NCBI GenBank assembly: GCA_947382645.1
Contig: CANDAE010000002.1
Coordinates: forward strand, 62,001 to 126,000
Length of the DNA stretch: 64,000 nt
Reading direction: 5' to 3'
From: Suilimivivens sp009774465
GTDB taxonomy: Bacteria; Bacillota; Clostridia; Lachnospirales; Lachnospiraceae
Position 1 is the stretch's first letter. Each line of letters opens with the position of its first letter. Shown here piece after piece: positions 17,145 through 25,487 of the stretch. A model generated the notes under the pieces. It worked only from the letters and a program-made list of their open reading frames with translations. It did no database searches and had not been told where the DNA came from. Both the position numbers and the translations under genes were made by a program.

Positions 17145-18644
17145 CTATGCTTTTGAAGCAGAAATTTTATTATCATTTCTACAATCAATTAGAAAGATAG
17201 CGTCATCAATCATATCTTCATATCCTGCGTCCTTAATTACCTGTTCAGCATAAACTAGTTCTTCTTCTGAAAAATAAAATATTACAATCAAACTTCCATC
17301 TGCACAATTTGCCGCTTCATAAATTTTTACCTGTGTAAATACATGGGCTAATCTGGAATTACTTGCTAACTTAAACTCAACAATATTTTGATTAGCTTGT
17401 CCCTTTGAAATAATAAAGTCGGTTTGTCCTCTCCCGTTATTTGATTCTGCATCTACTTTGTAAGTTGTTCCATACCAAACAAAACGGAAAAGCCTTTGCA
17501 AATCATTTTCTTGGGCTATCTGAACTCCTTTTACATATAAATTTTTGTAGCCGTCACAATCCTCAATAATATGCTTAAAAAAATTTATTCGTTGCTTTGC
17601 TTCCTCTCTGGCTGTCAACATTTCATTTCTTTGGTAATTTTTACTTTCAAAAAGAGTAATCATATTTTTTGATGCAACAAACAATTTATTTAATTGTGTA
17701 TTTAATTCGTCAAAACATTGTAGGCGTATTTCATCAGTGTCTGTTTCTCTCAATTTTATATAATAATCATAAAGCTCTGGGTGTTCTTTTACCACTTCTT
17801 GAAATGCTTGCTTTTCAACCTTTTCAATAGACTTTTCTTTTATTGGTCGTTTGTTTTTTTGCTGATTTTCTTCATATCTCCTAACAGCTAAACCAATATA
17901 ATTATTCACATAAGCCCGTAATGAAACATTTTCAATTACTGTGCGAATGCGGTCATAACTATTTAAAAAATCCTTTTTATTTATTGCAGGCTCATCTTCT
18001 CGCAAAATATCATATGGAGTTAAAAGGACATATTCCTTTTTGTTATCTTCATTGTAGATGTATGGCAAAGTAAACTCTTTACTAATAAAACTTTCTGTAT
18101 CATAGTTAAAATAAGCCTTATCTACAGGAAATTTTTCAAGAAACTCTTTTTTAATATGTTTTAAAGCAAACGTTTCGGTATATTCACATAAGAACCCTTT
18201 TATTAAATTCACAGTCAAATCACTGATTTTGTCCTTTCCACTGCCTTCGTATAAAAGCATTACTTTTTCTATATGTGTTGATTTGGATATACTATGCGTA
18301 TCTATCGCAAATGCTATATTATCGTATAAAAAATTTGCATATTTTTTCCCTAATGCTAATCCTTTATTCCCATATAACGAATATCCTAACCAGTTATTTG
18401 GAACTTCACTAAAGTTAAACCACGCGTCAATTTCTTTAGGGGTAAGCCCTTGTGTGGCTTTGGTATACAAAAAATAAAAATAATGAATAATATTGCTATG
18501 CAATTCAGTATATCTCTCATTATCGCTATTAAAAATCAGCATAGGGTCAACAAATAATGGGACATCACATATAAGAGAAATATCAACAGCACCATATGAC
18601 TTTAATATTTCACTACTAACTTGGAATTTTTCTGTAAAAAACAT
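17145..18644 (-). CDS. Unrecognised 499-residue protein with C-terminal PD-(D/E)XK nuclease motif
   Basis: I do not recognise a named family. The N-terminal 270 residues are predicted mixed helical, with conserved-looking blocks VDISLICDVPLFVDPMLIF, GSGKDKISDLTVNLIKGFL and YVLLTPYDILREDEPAIN. The centre (about 290-390) is highly charged and helical and may be coiled. The C-terminus holds GRGQTDFIISKG (Asp 409) and, 13 residues on, VEFKLASNSRLA (Glu 423, Lys 425). This is the D...ExK core of PD-(D/E)XK nucleases. No membrane segment or signal peptide is seen. It has its own promoter, a GGAGGGG ribosome binding site and its own terminator. Its neighbours (Gabija, DUF1016 nuclease) suggest a defence nuclease; this is inference. 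Confidence 0.8.
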   Translation of the reverse strand: MFFTEKFQVSSEILKSYGAVDISLICDVPLFVDPMLIFNSDNERYTELHSNIIHYFYFLYTKATQGLTPKEIDAWFNFSEVPNNWLGYSLYGNKGLALGKKYANFLYDNIAFAIDTHSISKSTHIEKVMLLYEGSGKDKISDLTVNLIKGFLCEYTETFALKHIKKEFLEKFPVDKAYFNYDTESFISKEFTLPYIYNEDNKKEYVLLTPYDILREDEPAINKKDFLNSYDRIRTVIENVSLRAYVNNYIGLAVRRYEENQQKNKRPIKEKSIEKVEKQAFQEVVKEHPELYDYYIKLRETDTDEIRLQCFDELNTQLNKLFVASKNMITLFESKNYQRNEMLTAREEAKQRINFFKHIIEDCDGYKNLYVKGVQIAQENDLQRLFRFVWYGTTYKVDAESNNGRGQTDFIISKGQANQNIVEFKLASNSRLAHVFTQVKIYEAANCADGSLIVIFYFSEEELVYAEQVIKDAGYEDMIDDAIFLIDCRNDNKISASKA

Positions 18645-18674
18645 TTTGTCCCCTCCGCTTATTAGATTAGTGAT

Positions 18675-18704
18675 ATTATACTATACTTAGATATATCTTG
18701 TCGA
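18675..18704 (-). promoter_or_regulatory. Promoter for the PD-(D/E)XK gene
   Basis: On the minus strand TCGACA, 18 bases, then a perfect TATAAT, about 30 bases before the start codon at 18644. The -35 is imperfect and the spacing one base above optimum, so moderate strength is expected. Confidence 0.55.
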
Positions 18705-18774
18705 TAATATAAAAATTTTTGTTACGCAATAGAACGCCATTTTTGAAAGCAAACGTATAAAAAACCTTGCCCCA

Positions 18775-19014
18775 TCACTTCAATGCCCACAAAACCGCAT
18801 AAATCAAGGACAAAATACCCTCTACTGCGTAACAATCCCCACAATAAATTGAGGGCGAAAGCAGTCTGCTGATTTTGTCCTCTTGACTGCGCATTAGCAA
18901 AGGCAGGTATTTGATGTTCGCAGTGTAATGCCGCAATACTGCGTCTACCGCTTCCAGCTCTCCGGCAACGGCTTTTTCGATTACCTCAAAAGGTATCAGC
19001 TTTTTGTTCATCAT
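18775..19014 (-). CDS. Conjugative-element helix-turn-helix-like small protein, possibly altered C-terminus
   Basis: A 79-residue protein beginning NKKLIPFEVIEKAVAGELEAVDAVLRHYTANIKYLP. This is the typical start of the small HTH-like protein that accompanies the sigma factor of Tn916/Tn1549-type elements. In the family the second half ends with a helix of the type ...LIEALFKFR; here residues 45-79 (from MRSQEDK on) do not fit that pattern. The tail may be frame-altered or simply diverged. It overlaps the sigma-factor gene upstream by 29 bases, as in intact elements. Confidence 0.65.
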   Translation of the reverse strand: MMNKKLIPFEVIEKAVAGELEAVDAVLRHYTANIKYLPLLMRSQEDKISRLLSPSIYCGDCYAVEGILSLIYAVLWALK

Positions 19015-19444
19015 GTTCCAATCTCTCCCATTCTTTCCGCAACTGTTTCATCGCAATATTTCTTCTGTGGTTTATTGTACTTCTGCAACGCCCGTACAGT
19101 CTGCCGATTGCTTCATCACGATAGCAGACAAAATAATAAAGCAACAAAACTTCCCGCCTTAACTCCGACAATCTTGATAATGCCGTTGCTATCCGTTCAT
19201 CATCAACGATAACTTTCTTTCCCAACACAAGAAATACGGTCAGCTTGTCCTGCTTTTCAAAGTAGCTGTCCATAGCAGACGGTTCAAAATATCGTTCTGA
19301 CATCAGATAGTCAAGGGATATTTCCCGTTCCATTTTCCGCTTCAAATCCCTCCATGCGTTGATTGCTTCATGGCGCAGGACAACCTTGCAGAACGCATGG
19401 AAAGCATATTCAATATGCTCCATGAACTGTTCAGAATATCTCAT
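18986..19444 (-). CDS. Sigma-70-like regulator of a Tn916/Tn1549-type conjugative element
   Basis: A 152-residue sigma-like protein: RYSEQFMEHIEYAFHAFCKVV at the start and REISLDYLMSERYFEP in the middle. A C-terminal sigma region 4 helix-turn-helix follows (about 85-140: ALSRLSELRREVLLLYYF, then IGRLYGRCRSTINHR). This is the regulator normally encoded between accessory and recombination genes of conjugative transposons. No integrase, excisionase or transfer gene is found nearby, so it is a relic, probably of an element that was lost or degraded. It has no obvious target here. Confidence 0.85.
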   Translation of the reverse strand: MRYSEQFMEHIEYAFHAFCKVVLRHEAINAWRDLKRKMEREISLDYLMSERYFEPSAMDSYFEKQDKLTVFLVLGKKVIVDDERIATALSRLSELRREVLLLYYFVCYRDEAIGRLYGRCRSTINHRRNIAMKQLRKEWERLEHDEQKADTF

Positions 19445-19546
19445 TTTCTCTCACCCCCTTTCTTCCCAGTAGGGGGCTATTACAACAAATGCCCATACAG
19501 CATAAAGCGGCATAGGCATTTGGGTAATACGAGTTATCAAGACATA

Positions 19547-19657
19547 CTAAATGATATGTGTGTTCATACTTACAGGCAGAATATCCCATTTCATAAGACA
19601 GGATTTTTTTAACAAATCAATGACCAGCGGCTTTTTGGGACATGTTTTCAATTTCAT
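19547..19657 (-). CDS. 36-residue small ORF with hairpin-presented ribosome binding site
   Basis: This frame starts MKLKTCPKKPLVIDLLKKSC and contains two cysteines. It is preceded by AAAGGAGG seven bases from the ATG. That site lies in the loop of a small hairpin (GGCGGTTA ... TAGCCGCC), which could control access. I do not recognise the peptide. The position beside the sigma/HTH relics suggests a leader or cargo peptide of the same element. The strong ribosome binding site is the main reason to call it; expression is unproven. Confidence 0.4.
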   Translation of the reverse strand: MKLKTCPKKPLVIDLLKKSCLMKWDILPVSMNTHII

Positions 19658-19870
19658 GGCGGCTACCTCCTTTAACCGCCATATCCCTTGCATTAGAGAT
19701 ATTTCTCTCTTCTGAAAAACGCGGCGGTTTTGATTTCTCAAAAGCCTCCGCATATGAGCGCATGAAAAGGTATCTGCTAGATGACGGCTTCTTCTTTTGC
19801 CGTCGTGTGGCAGATATTTTCAAATATGTAAAGCATTGCATAAACTAACTCATTGCTATTTAAGATACAT

Positions 19871-20518
19871 TCAAAACATATGCATAATGGATAGTATAAG
19901 CAGTACGCAGGTAGTGATTATTAACAAGGCTGTCAATACAAGTCCAATATTCAATTTAGCTTTAGACTTTATCTGATTAGTTTCCATTAAATGAGCGTGC
20001 CTTAAAGCTGTAATAACAGGTTTGTATAAAATCATAGTCATCACTACATTCAAGCCGCCCTTAATCAAGTTAAAAGGCAGAAAAGCCGGAATCAGCAGTT
20101 CGACAACCGCTTCTCTTGGATAGCCCATATAAATAGGCGTGATTAAATAATTCCAAAGCAGCATTACTAAGACCATACACCCCCACCCACAAAACAGCCC
20201 GATAACAGCTCCCGATAATTTGCGTTTTTTCTTGTAAATAAATGCAGCGGTACACGCAAAGGAGCAGCTTGAAATAACATTCATCAAAAATCCTAAAATA
20301 CCATTTTCACTGATGGTAAACATTTCGACCAGAGAAACAATTAAGGCGACGGAAAATGATGTGAACGGACCGAAAATCAATCCGCTAATTGCAATGATAA
20401 TATCCTTTGGGTCATATTTCAAAAAGAGTATAAGCGGAACACGTCCAATTACGGTGGCCACATAAGCAAAAGCGCAAAGCATACCTACTATTGTGAGTTT
20501 CTTCGTTTTACTGTTCAT
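19871..20518 (-). CDS. ribU: Riboflavin ECF transporter substrate-binding subunit RibU
   Basis: A 215-residue membrane protein with about six hydrophobic helices. It starts SKTKKLTIVGMLCAFAYVAT and contains the family motif FLKYDPKDIIIAISGLIFGP, typical of RibU. RibU binds riboflavin and works with a shared energising module (EcfT, EcfA, EcfA') encoded elsewhere. The C-terminus carries an extra membrane helix after a polar KSKAK stretch. The assignment is supported by the FMN riboswitch directly upstream. AGGAGGT lies seven bases before the ATG. Confidence 0.95.
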   Translation of the reverse strand: MNSKTKKLTIVGMLCAFAYVATVIGRVPLILFLKYDPKDIIIAISGLIFGPFTSFSVALIVSLVEMFTISENGILGFLMNVISSCSFACTAAFIYKKKRKLSGAVIGLFCGWGCMVLVMLLWNYLITPIYMGYPREAVVELLIPAFLPFNLIKGGLNVVMTMILYKPVITALRHAHLMETNQIKSKAKLNIGLVLTALLIITTCVLLILSIMHMF

Positions 20519-20532
20519 TGAAAATACCTCCT

Positions 20533-20576
20533 AAAAAAATTAACACCTAAAAGCAATGGAATGCCTTTAGGTGCTA
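20533..20576 (-). terminator. Riboswitch expression-platform terminator
   Basis: On the minus strand GCACCTAAAGGCA pairs with TGCTTTTAGGTG across TTCCAT, followed by TTAATTTTTTT and then the ribosome binding site. It lies between the FMN aptamer and ribU, so premature termination upon FMN binding is the expected mode. Confidence 0.85.
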
Positions 20577-20671
20577 CAATTTTAAGGTGTATCGAAAAAT
20601 GTCAACAAAGCATTTTACAGACAGACAAAAAAGTGCATATTATCGGAATAATTCTGACATATCCAATACAC

Positions 20672-20778
20672 CTTCTTTAATCCAGACTATACTGTCGGTT
20701 TTGGATTTTCACCAAATCAGCATTTACACGCTCGCGGACTTTACCGCCGATCGGGAATTTCACCCTGCCTTGAAGACA
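20672..20778 (-). ncRNA. FMN riboswitch (RFN element)
   Basis: Read on the minus strand, the conserved RFN blocks occur in order: GGCAGGGTGAAATTCCCGAT, CGGCGGTAAAGTCCGCGAGC, then TTGGTGAAAATCCAAAACCG and ACAGTATAGTCTGGATT. These are the conserved junction sequences of the FMN aptamer. It senses FMN and switches off the riboflavin transporter when FMN is plentiful. Confidence 0.96.
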
Positions 20779-21006
20779 TTCATTCTATTCAATTGTCGTT
20801 CACTATTATAGATTTATTTCCCGTCAATGTCAATAGAAATACTGAATTTTGACTAAATATGAACGCTTTGAAAATATGGATTGCAAAATTTTCTGTTGTG
20901 TTAGTTTGGCATTTCCCAAACTTCCCCGTATGTAAGAAGCAATGAAATCTTTTTGAAGAATTTTTCTCAAAACTCCGTCAAACCGCCCAATCTTCTACGT
21001 CACAAA

Positions 21007-21035
21007 TTGATAATTTGAAAAAATCATGGTATACT
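21007..21035 (+). promoter_or_regulatory. Promoter for the AAA/DUF4143 gene
   Basis: TTGATA, 17 bases, TATACT, about 45 bases before the start at 21080. The stretch 20820-21000 upstream holds nothing else recognisable. Confidence 0.65.
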
Positions 21036-21079
21036 ATACAAGAAAGTAGCGACGTAACCGTCGCAAGTACGAGATTGCT

Positions 21080-22357
21080 ATGATAATTAAACGAGATTTC
21101 TATTTAAATCGCATAATTCATAATATGTGGAACGGTGAGGTCAAAGTAATCACCGGCATCAGTCGCTGCGGAAAATCGGTACTGCTGTTTGATCTTTTCT
21201 ATGAGTATCTTCTTTCGCAGAAAGTTCAGGAAGATCACATCATAAAAATCGAATTGGATCAGAGACGTTACTATAAGTTCAGAAATCCAATCACGCTTTG
21301 TGAATATGTGGAGTCCCACGTTGCGGAAAAAAAAGATGAGAAATTCTATCTTTTCATTGATGAGGTTCAGCTTACCATAAAAGTTATCGACAAAGAAAAC
21401 GGTGGGATTGAGATTTCCATCTATGACATGCTGAATGAACTCAAAGCATATAAGAATCTGGATGTATATGTGACCGGCAGTAACTCGAAAGGACTGTCAA
21501 AAGACATTGCTACAGAGTTCCGTGGTCGTGCTGTCCAAATCCATGTATTCCCACTGTCCTTTGGAGAATTTTACTCCCATACAGGTGGCGATGAACGAAA
21601 AGCACTGGATACCTATATGCTTTACGGGGGTATGCCTCGCCTGCTGGCATTAACAGATGAAAAGGATAAAAAAGATTATTTGACCTCTCTATACAGCGAA
21701 TTGTATATAAGGGATATTGTAGAGCGTAATGACATTGAGCGTGAGGATATTTTAAATGATATTCTTGATTTCCTTGCTTCACAAATCAGTTCTCTGACCA
21801 ATCCTGCGAATATCGCCAATGCACTAACCAGCATAAAAAATGAAAAGGTCAATTCCACACTGGTTTCAAACTATATACAACACATTATCGATTCATTCCT
21901 TGTTTCTATGGCGAAACGCTATGATTTGAAAGGAAAGACCTACTTTAAATATCCTAACAAATACTACTACACGGACATTGGCCTTCGTAATGCCAGATTA
22001 AATTATCGCCAGTATGATCCCGGCCACATTATGGAAAACATCATTTACAATGAACTTCTGCGGCGAGGTTATTCCGTTGATGTTGGTGTTGTAACCGACC
22101 GTACTGGTGGTGCAAATGTGCAAAGAGAAATTGACTTTGTTGTAAATGATGCAGACAAAAAATTCTATATTCAGTCAGCTTTCCAGATAGATACAGAGAA
22201 AAAAGAAGCCTCTGAATTTGCATCTTTGATCTTGATAAAAGACTTTTTTAAAAAAATCATTGTCCGCATGGATATTCCTCATAACTTCTATGATGATAAC
22301 GGAATTTTCCATTGTAACCTGACAGACCTGCTGCTTGGTCGTGTAGAATTGTTTTAA
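21080..22357 (+). CDS. AAA ATPase with DUF4143 C-terminal domain
   Basis: A 425-residue protein: AAA_14 ATPase with Walker A GISRCGKS at about 26-33, Walker B YLFIDEVQ at about 93-100, and the VTGSNSKGLSKDI sensor segment. A DUF4143 domain of nuclease-like fold follows (about 180-400: FGEFYSHTGG, YYTDIGLRNARLN, GYSVDVGVV...REIDFVV). The REIDFV element matches the D-containing strand of PD-(D/E)XK folds. Function is unknown; these proteins are widespread single genes in Clostridia and Bacteroides. A related gene occurs at 53790-55148. It stands alone on the plus strand with its own promoter and terminator. Confidence 0.9.
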   Translation: MIIKRDFYLNRIIHNMWNGEVKVITGISRCGKSVLLFDLFYEYLLSQKVQEDHIIKIELDQRRYYKFRNPITLCEYVESHVAEKKDEKFYLFIDEVQLTIKVIDKENGGIEISIYDMLNELKAYKNLDVYVTGSNSKGLSKDIATEFRGRAVQIHVFPLSFGEFYSHTGGDERKALDTYMLYGGMPRLLALTDEKDKKDYLTSLYSELYIRDIVERNDIEREDILNDILDFLASQISSLTNPANIANALTSIKNEKVNSTLVSNYIQHIIDSFLVSMAKRYDLKGKTYFKYPNKYYYTDIGLRNARLNYRQYDPGHIMENIIYNELLRRGYSVDVGVVTDRTGGANVQREIDFVVNDADKKFYIQSAFQIDTEKKEASEFASLILIKDFFKKIIVRMDIPHNFYDDNGIFHCNLTDLLLGRVELF

Positions 22358-22390
22358 TTAATAAGCCAGACAGGTGCCATATTTTGTTGC

Positions 22391-22438
22391 AAAAAAATCC
22401 CCGCAGGCCCTGGTTTTCCAAGACCTGCGAGGATTTTA
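22391..22438. terminator. Bidirectional hairpin terminator
   Basis: AAAAAAATCCCCGCAGGCC, TGG-TTTT-CCA and AGACCTGCGAGGATTTT form a stem with runs of A on the left and T on the right. It serves both the plus-strand ATPase and the minus-strand solute-binding protein gene. Confidence 0.85.
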
Positions 22439-22452
22439 CTTCTTACTCACTT

Positions 22453-24003
22453 TTATTCTTCCTCAAAACCTTCTTCCGTATATTCCGCTTCCTCCACTTC
22501 TAACTCCGGCTCCTTAATATATTCCTCCTCATAAGCTTCTCCTGTCACCTGCTCCATAATCTGCTCTGACAATTTTTTAAGCTTTTCGTTGGCGTCCGCT
22601 CCATTCCATACCTCTGAAAACAACACCTCAAGCTGCACCCAGAAGTTGCTTGTTTCTATCATCTTTGGCATGGAAATGGATTTTTCATACTCCGCTGCAA
22701 ACATGGCAAGGGCATCATAACCATATTCCACATTCTTTGCTGCCGAAACCTTTCCCCCTCTGGCATATAAAATATCACTATACTGGGTAGTCAAAAACCT
22801 TGCAAAATCGTTGGCCGCCTCTTTATTTGCAGAATATCCGTTTACAACAACACAGCTGGTCATGGAAAGGGACCTGCTGGGCTTTCCCTCATCAATATCC
22901 GGCACAAGGGCAATCCCGTAGTCGTAAGCCATAAGCCCGTCTGATTTTGCATCCTCCAGTTTAAATACTGCATCCGTTGTTGCTATGGTAAATACCGTCT
23001 TTCCCGCCATAAACTCATCCAGTATAGCCTCATAATCAATTTCGCTGGTGTCTATGGAAAAGAACTGGTTCAGTTCCTGATATACCCGCAGGCTCTCAAT
23101 GGTTTCCAGATTATAAATGTCTATCTGACTGGTATTCCAGCCGGCTTCTCCTCCCATGTTTAAAGTATTTCCCACAAAAAAGTAGTTATAAAAAATATCT
23201 GTAACATCCCATTTAAATACACCTTCCACCTGCTCCGGTGCATCATATTCATCTGCAAAGGTTTCGATATCTTTAATCGTGGCCGGAAGGATTTCCTTTA
23301 TCCTTGCCTCAATCTGCTCTTCGGTAAACCGCTCCTCTTCTATCCCTTCCGTTCCGGCTTCTCCTTCCGCTTCTCCGTCTGATTCCGCACTGCCTTCCCC
23401 TGACTGTCCGGTATCTGATACAGACGATGTCTCTTCCACCTGCGCCTGGGCTGCTTCTCCTTCCGCCAGATCAGCCTCCGCTTCCAGCTGACTCTTAGCC
23501 ATATCTTCCAGATAAGTTCTGTTATACAAAAGGCCGCTTGTTTCAAAGTAAAAAGGATAGCCTATCACTTTATCCTTATAGGTTGCTGCCTGCAGTCCGG
23601 TTTTTAAATAAGCTTCTTCCATAGAACCATCCCCGGGAAATTCCACCTCGCTGGCAAGTCCTGCAAGATATGCTTTTTCCAGAGAATCATGCCCTAAAAT
23701 ATAAAGGTCCGGTGTGTTTGATTCCAGAGATGCCTGATTAATCCCTTCCAGATATTCAAGGGCCGGCTGTAAAACCGGTACAATTCTCACATCATGATCC
23801 TCATTATAGGCTACTGCGGCTCCGGTCAGATAAGAGGTAAGCGTTTCATCTGTATACCACAGATAAAGAGTTTCCTTTCCACCGGTAAATACTGTCTCCT
23901 CCTGCTTTTCACTTATGTTAAGCCCTGATCTGGCAATTCCAAAAACTGCGGCTGCTGCTATTGCAATAATTCCTGCTGCTTTCAGTCGTTTTTTCAGACT
24001 CAT
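22453..24003 (-). CDS. Membrane-anchored extracellular solute-binding protein with acidic insert
   Basis: A 516-residue protein with an N-terminal basic start and hydrophobic helix (residues about 9-27) but no lipobox cysteine. It is therefore a signal anchor or cleaved leader rather than a lipoprotein. The rest is a family 1 solute-binding fold (LYLWYTDETLTSYLTGAAVAYNE, PDLYILGHDSLEKAYLAGL, KVIGYPFYFETSGLLYNR). A low-complexity acidic insert (about 172-245, Glu/Ala/Ser-rich) interrupts the first lobe, and the C-terminus is also highly acidic. No transporter permease genes adjoin it, so it may be an orphan or have another role. It lies downstream of argD, 14 bases away, and may be cotranscribed. 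Confidence 0.82.
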   Translation of the reverse strand: MSLKKRLKAAGIIAIAAAAVFGIARSGLNISEKQEETVFTGGKETLYLWYTDETLTSYLTGAAVAYNEDHDVRIVPVLQPALEYLEGINQASLESNTPDLYILGHDSLEKAYLAGLASEVEFPGDGSMEEAYLKTGLQAATYKDKVIGYPFYFETSGLLYNRTYLEDMAKSQLEAEADLAEGEAAQAQVEETSSVSDTGQSGEGSAESDGEAEGEAGTEGIEEERFTEEQIEARIKEILPATIKDIETFADEYDAPEQVEGVFKWDVTDIFYNYFFVGNTLNMGGEAGWNTSQIDIYNLETIESLRVYQELNQFFSIDTSEIDYEAILDEFMAGKTVFTIATTDAVFKLEDAKSDGLMAYDYGIALVPDIDEGKPSRSLSMTSCVVVNGYSANKEAANDFARFLTTQYSDILYARGGKVSAAKNVEYGYDALAMFAAEYEKSISMPKMIETSNFWVQLEVLFSEVWNGADANEKLKKLSEQIMEQVTGEAYEEEYIKEPELEVEEAEYTEEGFEEE

Positions 24004-24017
24004 TCTTCACTCCATTT

Positions 24018-25226
24018 CTATGCCTGATGAACAATTTCATCCAGACAACTTTTCAAAATGACAATCATGTCATCAATATTTTCCTTTGTAATGATAAGGG
24101 GCGGCACAAATCGGATAATATTTGTCCCTGCGTTAATCAGGATTAATCCTTTTTCAAGGGCCTTTGTTATAATATCCCCTACCGGCCTGTTAAATACAAG
24201 CCCCTGCATCAGTCCCAATCCCCGCCTTGTATCAATAAATTCATATTCGGACACAAGCTCATCCAGTTTTTCTTCCAGATAGCTTCCTGTCTCTTTCACA
24301 TTATCTATTATATGGTTCTCCTCAAATAAATCAAGTACAATATTGATGGCCGCCGCCGCCAGAGGATTTCCTCCATAGGTGGTTCCGTGATCACCGCTTG
24401 TAAGAGAATTTGCCCCCACTTTTTCCGTCATCAAAAATGCGCCTACCGGCACGCCGCACCCTAAAGCCTTTGCGGTGGTCATAATATCCGGCTTCACACC
24501 ATACTTCTGCCATGCATACATATAACCGGTTCGTCCCATGCCGCACTGAATCTCGTCCAAAATCAGAAGAATATTCTTTTCCTCACAAAGCGCCTTTACC
24601 TGCTTTAAAAAGCTTTCTTCTGCCGGAAAGATTCCTCCCTCCCCCTGCACAGTTTCAAATAAAATGGCACAGGTCTTATCTGTTACATTAGAAAGCACGC
24701 TTTCAAAATCATTCATCTTTGCAAACCGGATATTTCCGATCATTGGTTCAAAGGCTTCTCTGTATTTGGGATTTCCCGTTACTGACAAAGCCCCCATTGT
24801 TCTCCCGTGAAAGGAGTGTTCCATTGCAATAATTTCATGATCCCTGCTGCCATCTTTCAGATACGCATACTTTCTGGCAGCCTTAATGGCGCCCTCCACC
24901 GCTTCCGCACCGCTGTTTGTAAAAAACACCCGGTCCATTCCGGAAACCTTTTTCATTTTCCTGGCAGCCTCAATGGCCGGCACATTATAATAATAATTCG
25001 ACGTATGAATAATTTTATCAATCTGCACCTTTAAGGCATCATTATACTTTTGATTGTTATATCCAAGGGCAAAAACCGCTATACCTGCACAAAAGTCCAG
25101 ATACCTTTTCCCTTCAATATCGTAAAGATACACCCCGTCCCCTTTATCAAGCACCACCTGATAACGGTTGTAAGTATGAAGCAGCGCCTGCTCCGCCTCC
25201 TCTATATATTGCTTCATTGTTTCCAT
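24018..25226 (-). CDS. argD: Acetylornithine aminotransferase
   Basis: A class III PLP-dependent aminotransferase of about 402 residues that converts N-acetylglutamate semialdehyde to N-acetylornithine with glutamate as amino donor. Motifs: GDGVYLYDIEGKRYLDFCAG, FFTNSGAEAVEGAIK and AMEHSFHGRTMG. ILDEIQCGMGRTG carries the aspartate that contacts PLP, and TTAKALGCGVP carries the PLP lysine. The ATG at 25226 has AAAGGG eight bases upstream; an ATG six bases earlier is too close. It lies in the order argJ, argB, argD. The gap to argB contains a 205-bp palindrome. Confidence 0.96.
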   Translation of the reverse strand: METMKQYIEEAEQALLHTYNRYQVVLDKGDGVYLYDIEGKRYLDFCAGIAVFALGYNNQKYNDALKVQIDKIIHTSNYYYNVPAIEAARKMKKVSGMDRVFFTNSGAEAVEGAIKAARKYAYLKDGSRDHEIIAMEHSFHGRTMGALSVTGNPKYREAFEPMIGNIRFAKMNDFESVLSNVTDKTCAILFETVQGEGGIFPAEESFLKQVKALCEEKNILLILDEIQCGMGRTGYMYAWQKYGVKPDIMTTAKALGCGVPVGAFLMTEKVGANSLTSGDHGTTYGGNPLAAAAINIVLDLFEENHIIDNVKETGSYLEEKLDELVSEYEFIDTRRGLGLMQGLVFNRPVGDIITKALEKGLILINAGTNIIRFVPPLIITKENIDDMIVILKSCLDEIVHQA

Positions 25227-25261
25227 ATGCATTGCCCTTTCTATCTCTTAAATTTAATCAG

Positions 25262-25466
25262 GTAATTGCGGAAGATAAAATAGTAGGAATATTCAGACAA
25301 TATTTCTGTTCAAATCCTGTTGCACCAGGCATTCCAGCAAGCCAAATGGAACAGAAGTCAGTCGGGGAATGCCCCTCCTGCCTTCTATTGTCTTGCTTAC
25401 ATGGTGCATAAGGCTTTTCACAGAAATATTGTCTGAATATTCGTTCATTTTTTAATTCGCAATTAC
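25262..25466. repeat. 205-bp palindromic element between argB and argD
   Basis: The outer arms are GTAATTGCGGAA at 25262-25273 and TTCGCAATTAC at 25456-25466. Inside them a perfect 23-bp inverted repeat lies at 25287-25309 and 25420-25442 (GAATATTCAGACAATATTTC and three more bases). The inner part also pairs imperfectly (GCACCA / TGGTGC, GCAAG / CTTGC) around GGGGAATGCCCC. No coding capacity is seen. It resembles a miniature inverted-repeat element, or a processing or attenuation site within the arg transcript. Confidence 0.85.
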
Positions 25467-25487
25467 ATATTACTTATTTCCCAACAG

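Noticed and set aside
19370..19848. Small plus-strand frames near the conjugative relics
   Set aside because: They are antisense shadows of the sigma-like gene and its leader, with no ribosome binding sites.
21080..22357. AAA/DUF4143 ATPase as a defence gene
   Set aside because: Such genes are common as single genes in many contexts, and a related one occurs far from the island at 53790; no direct evidence for defence.
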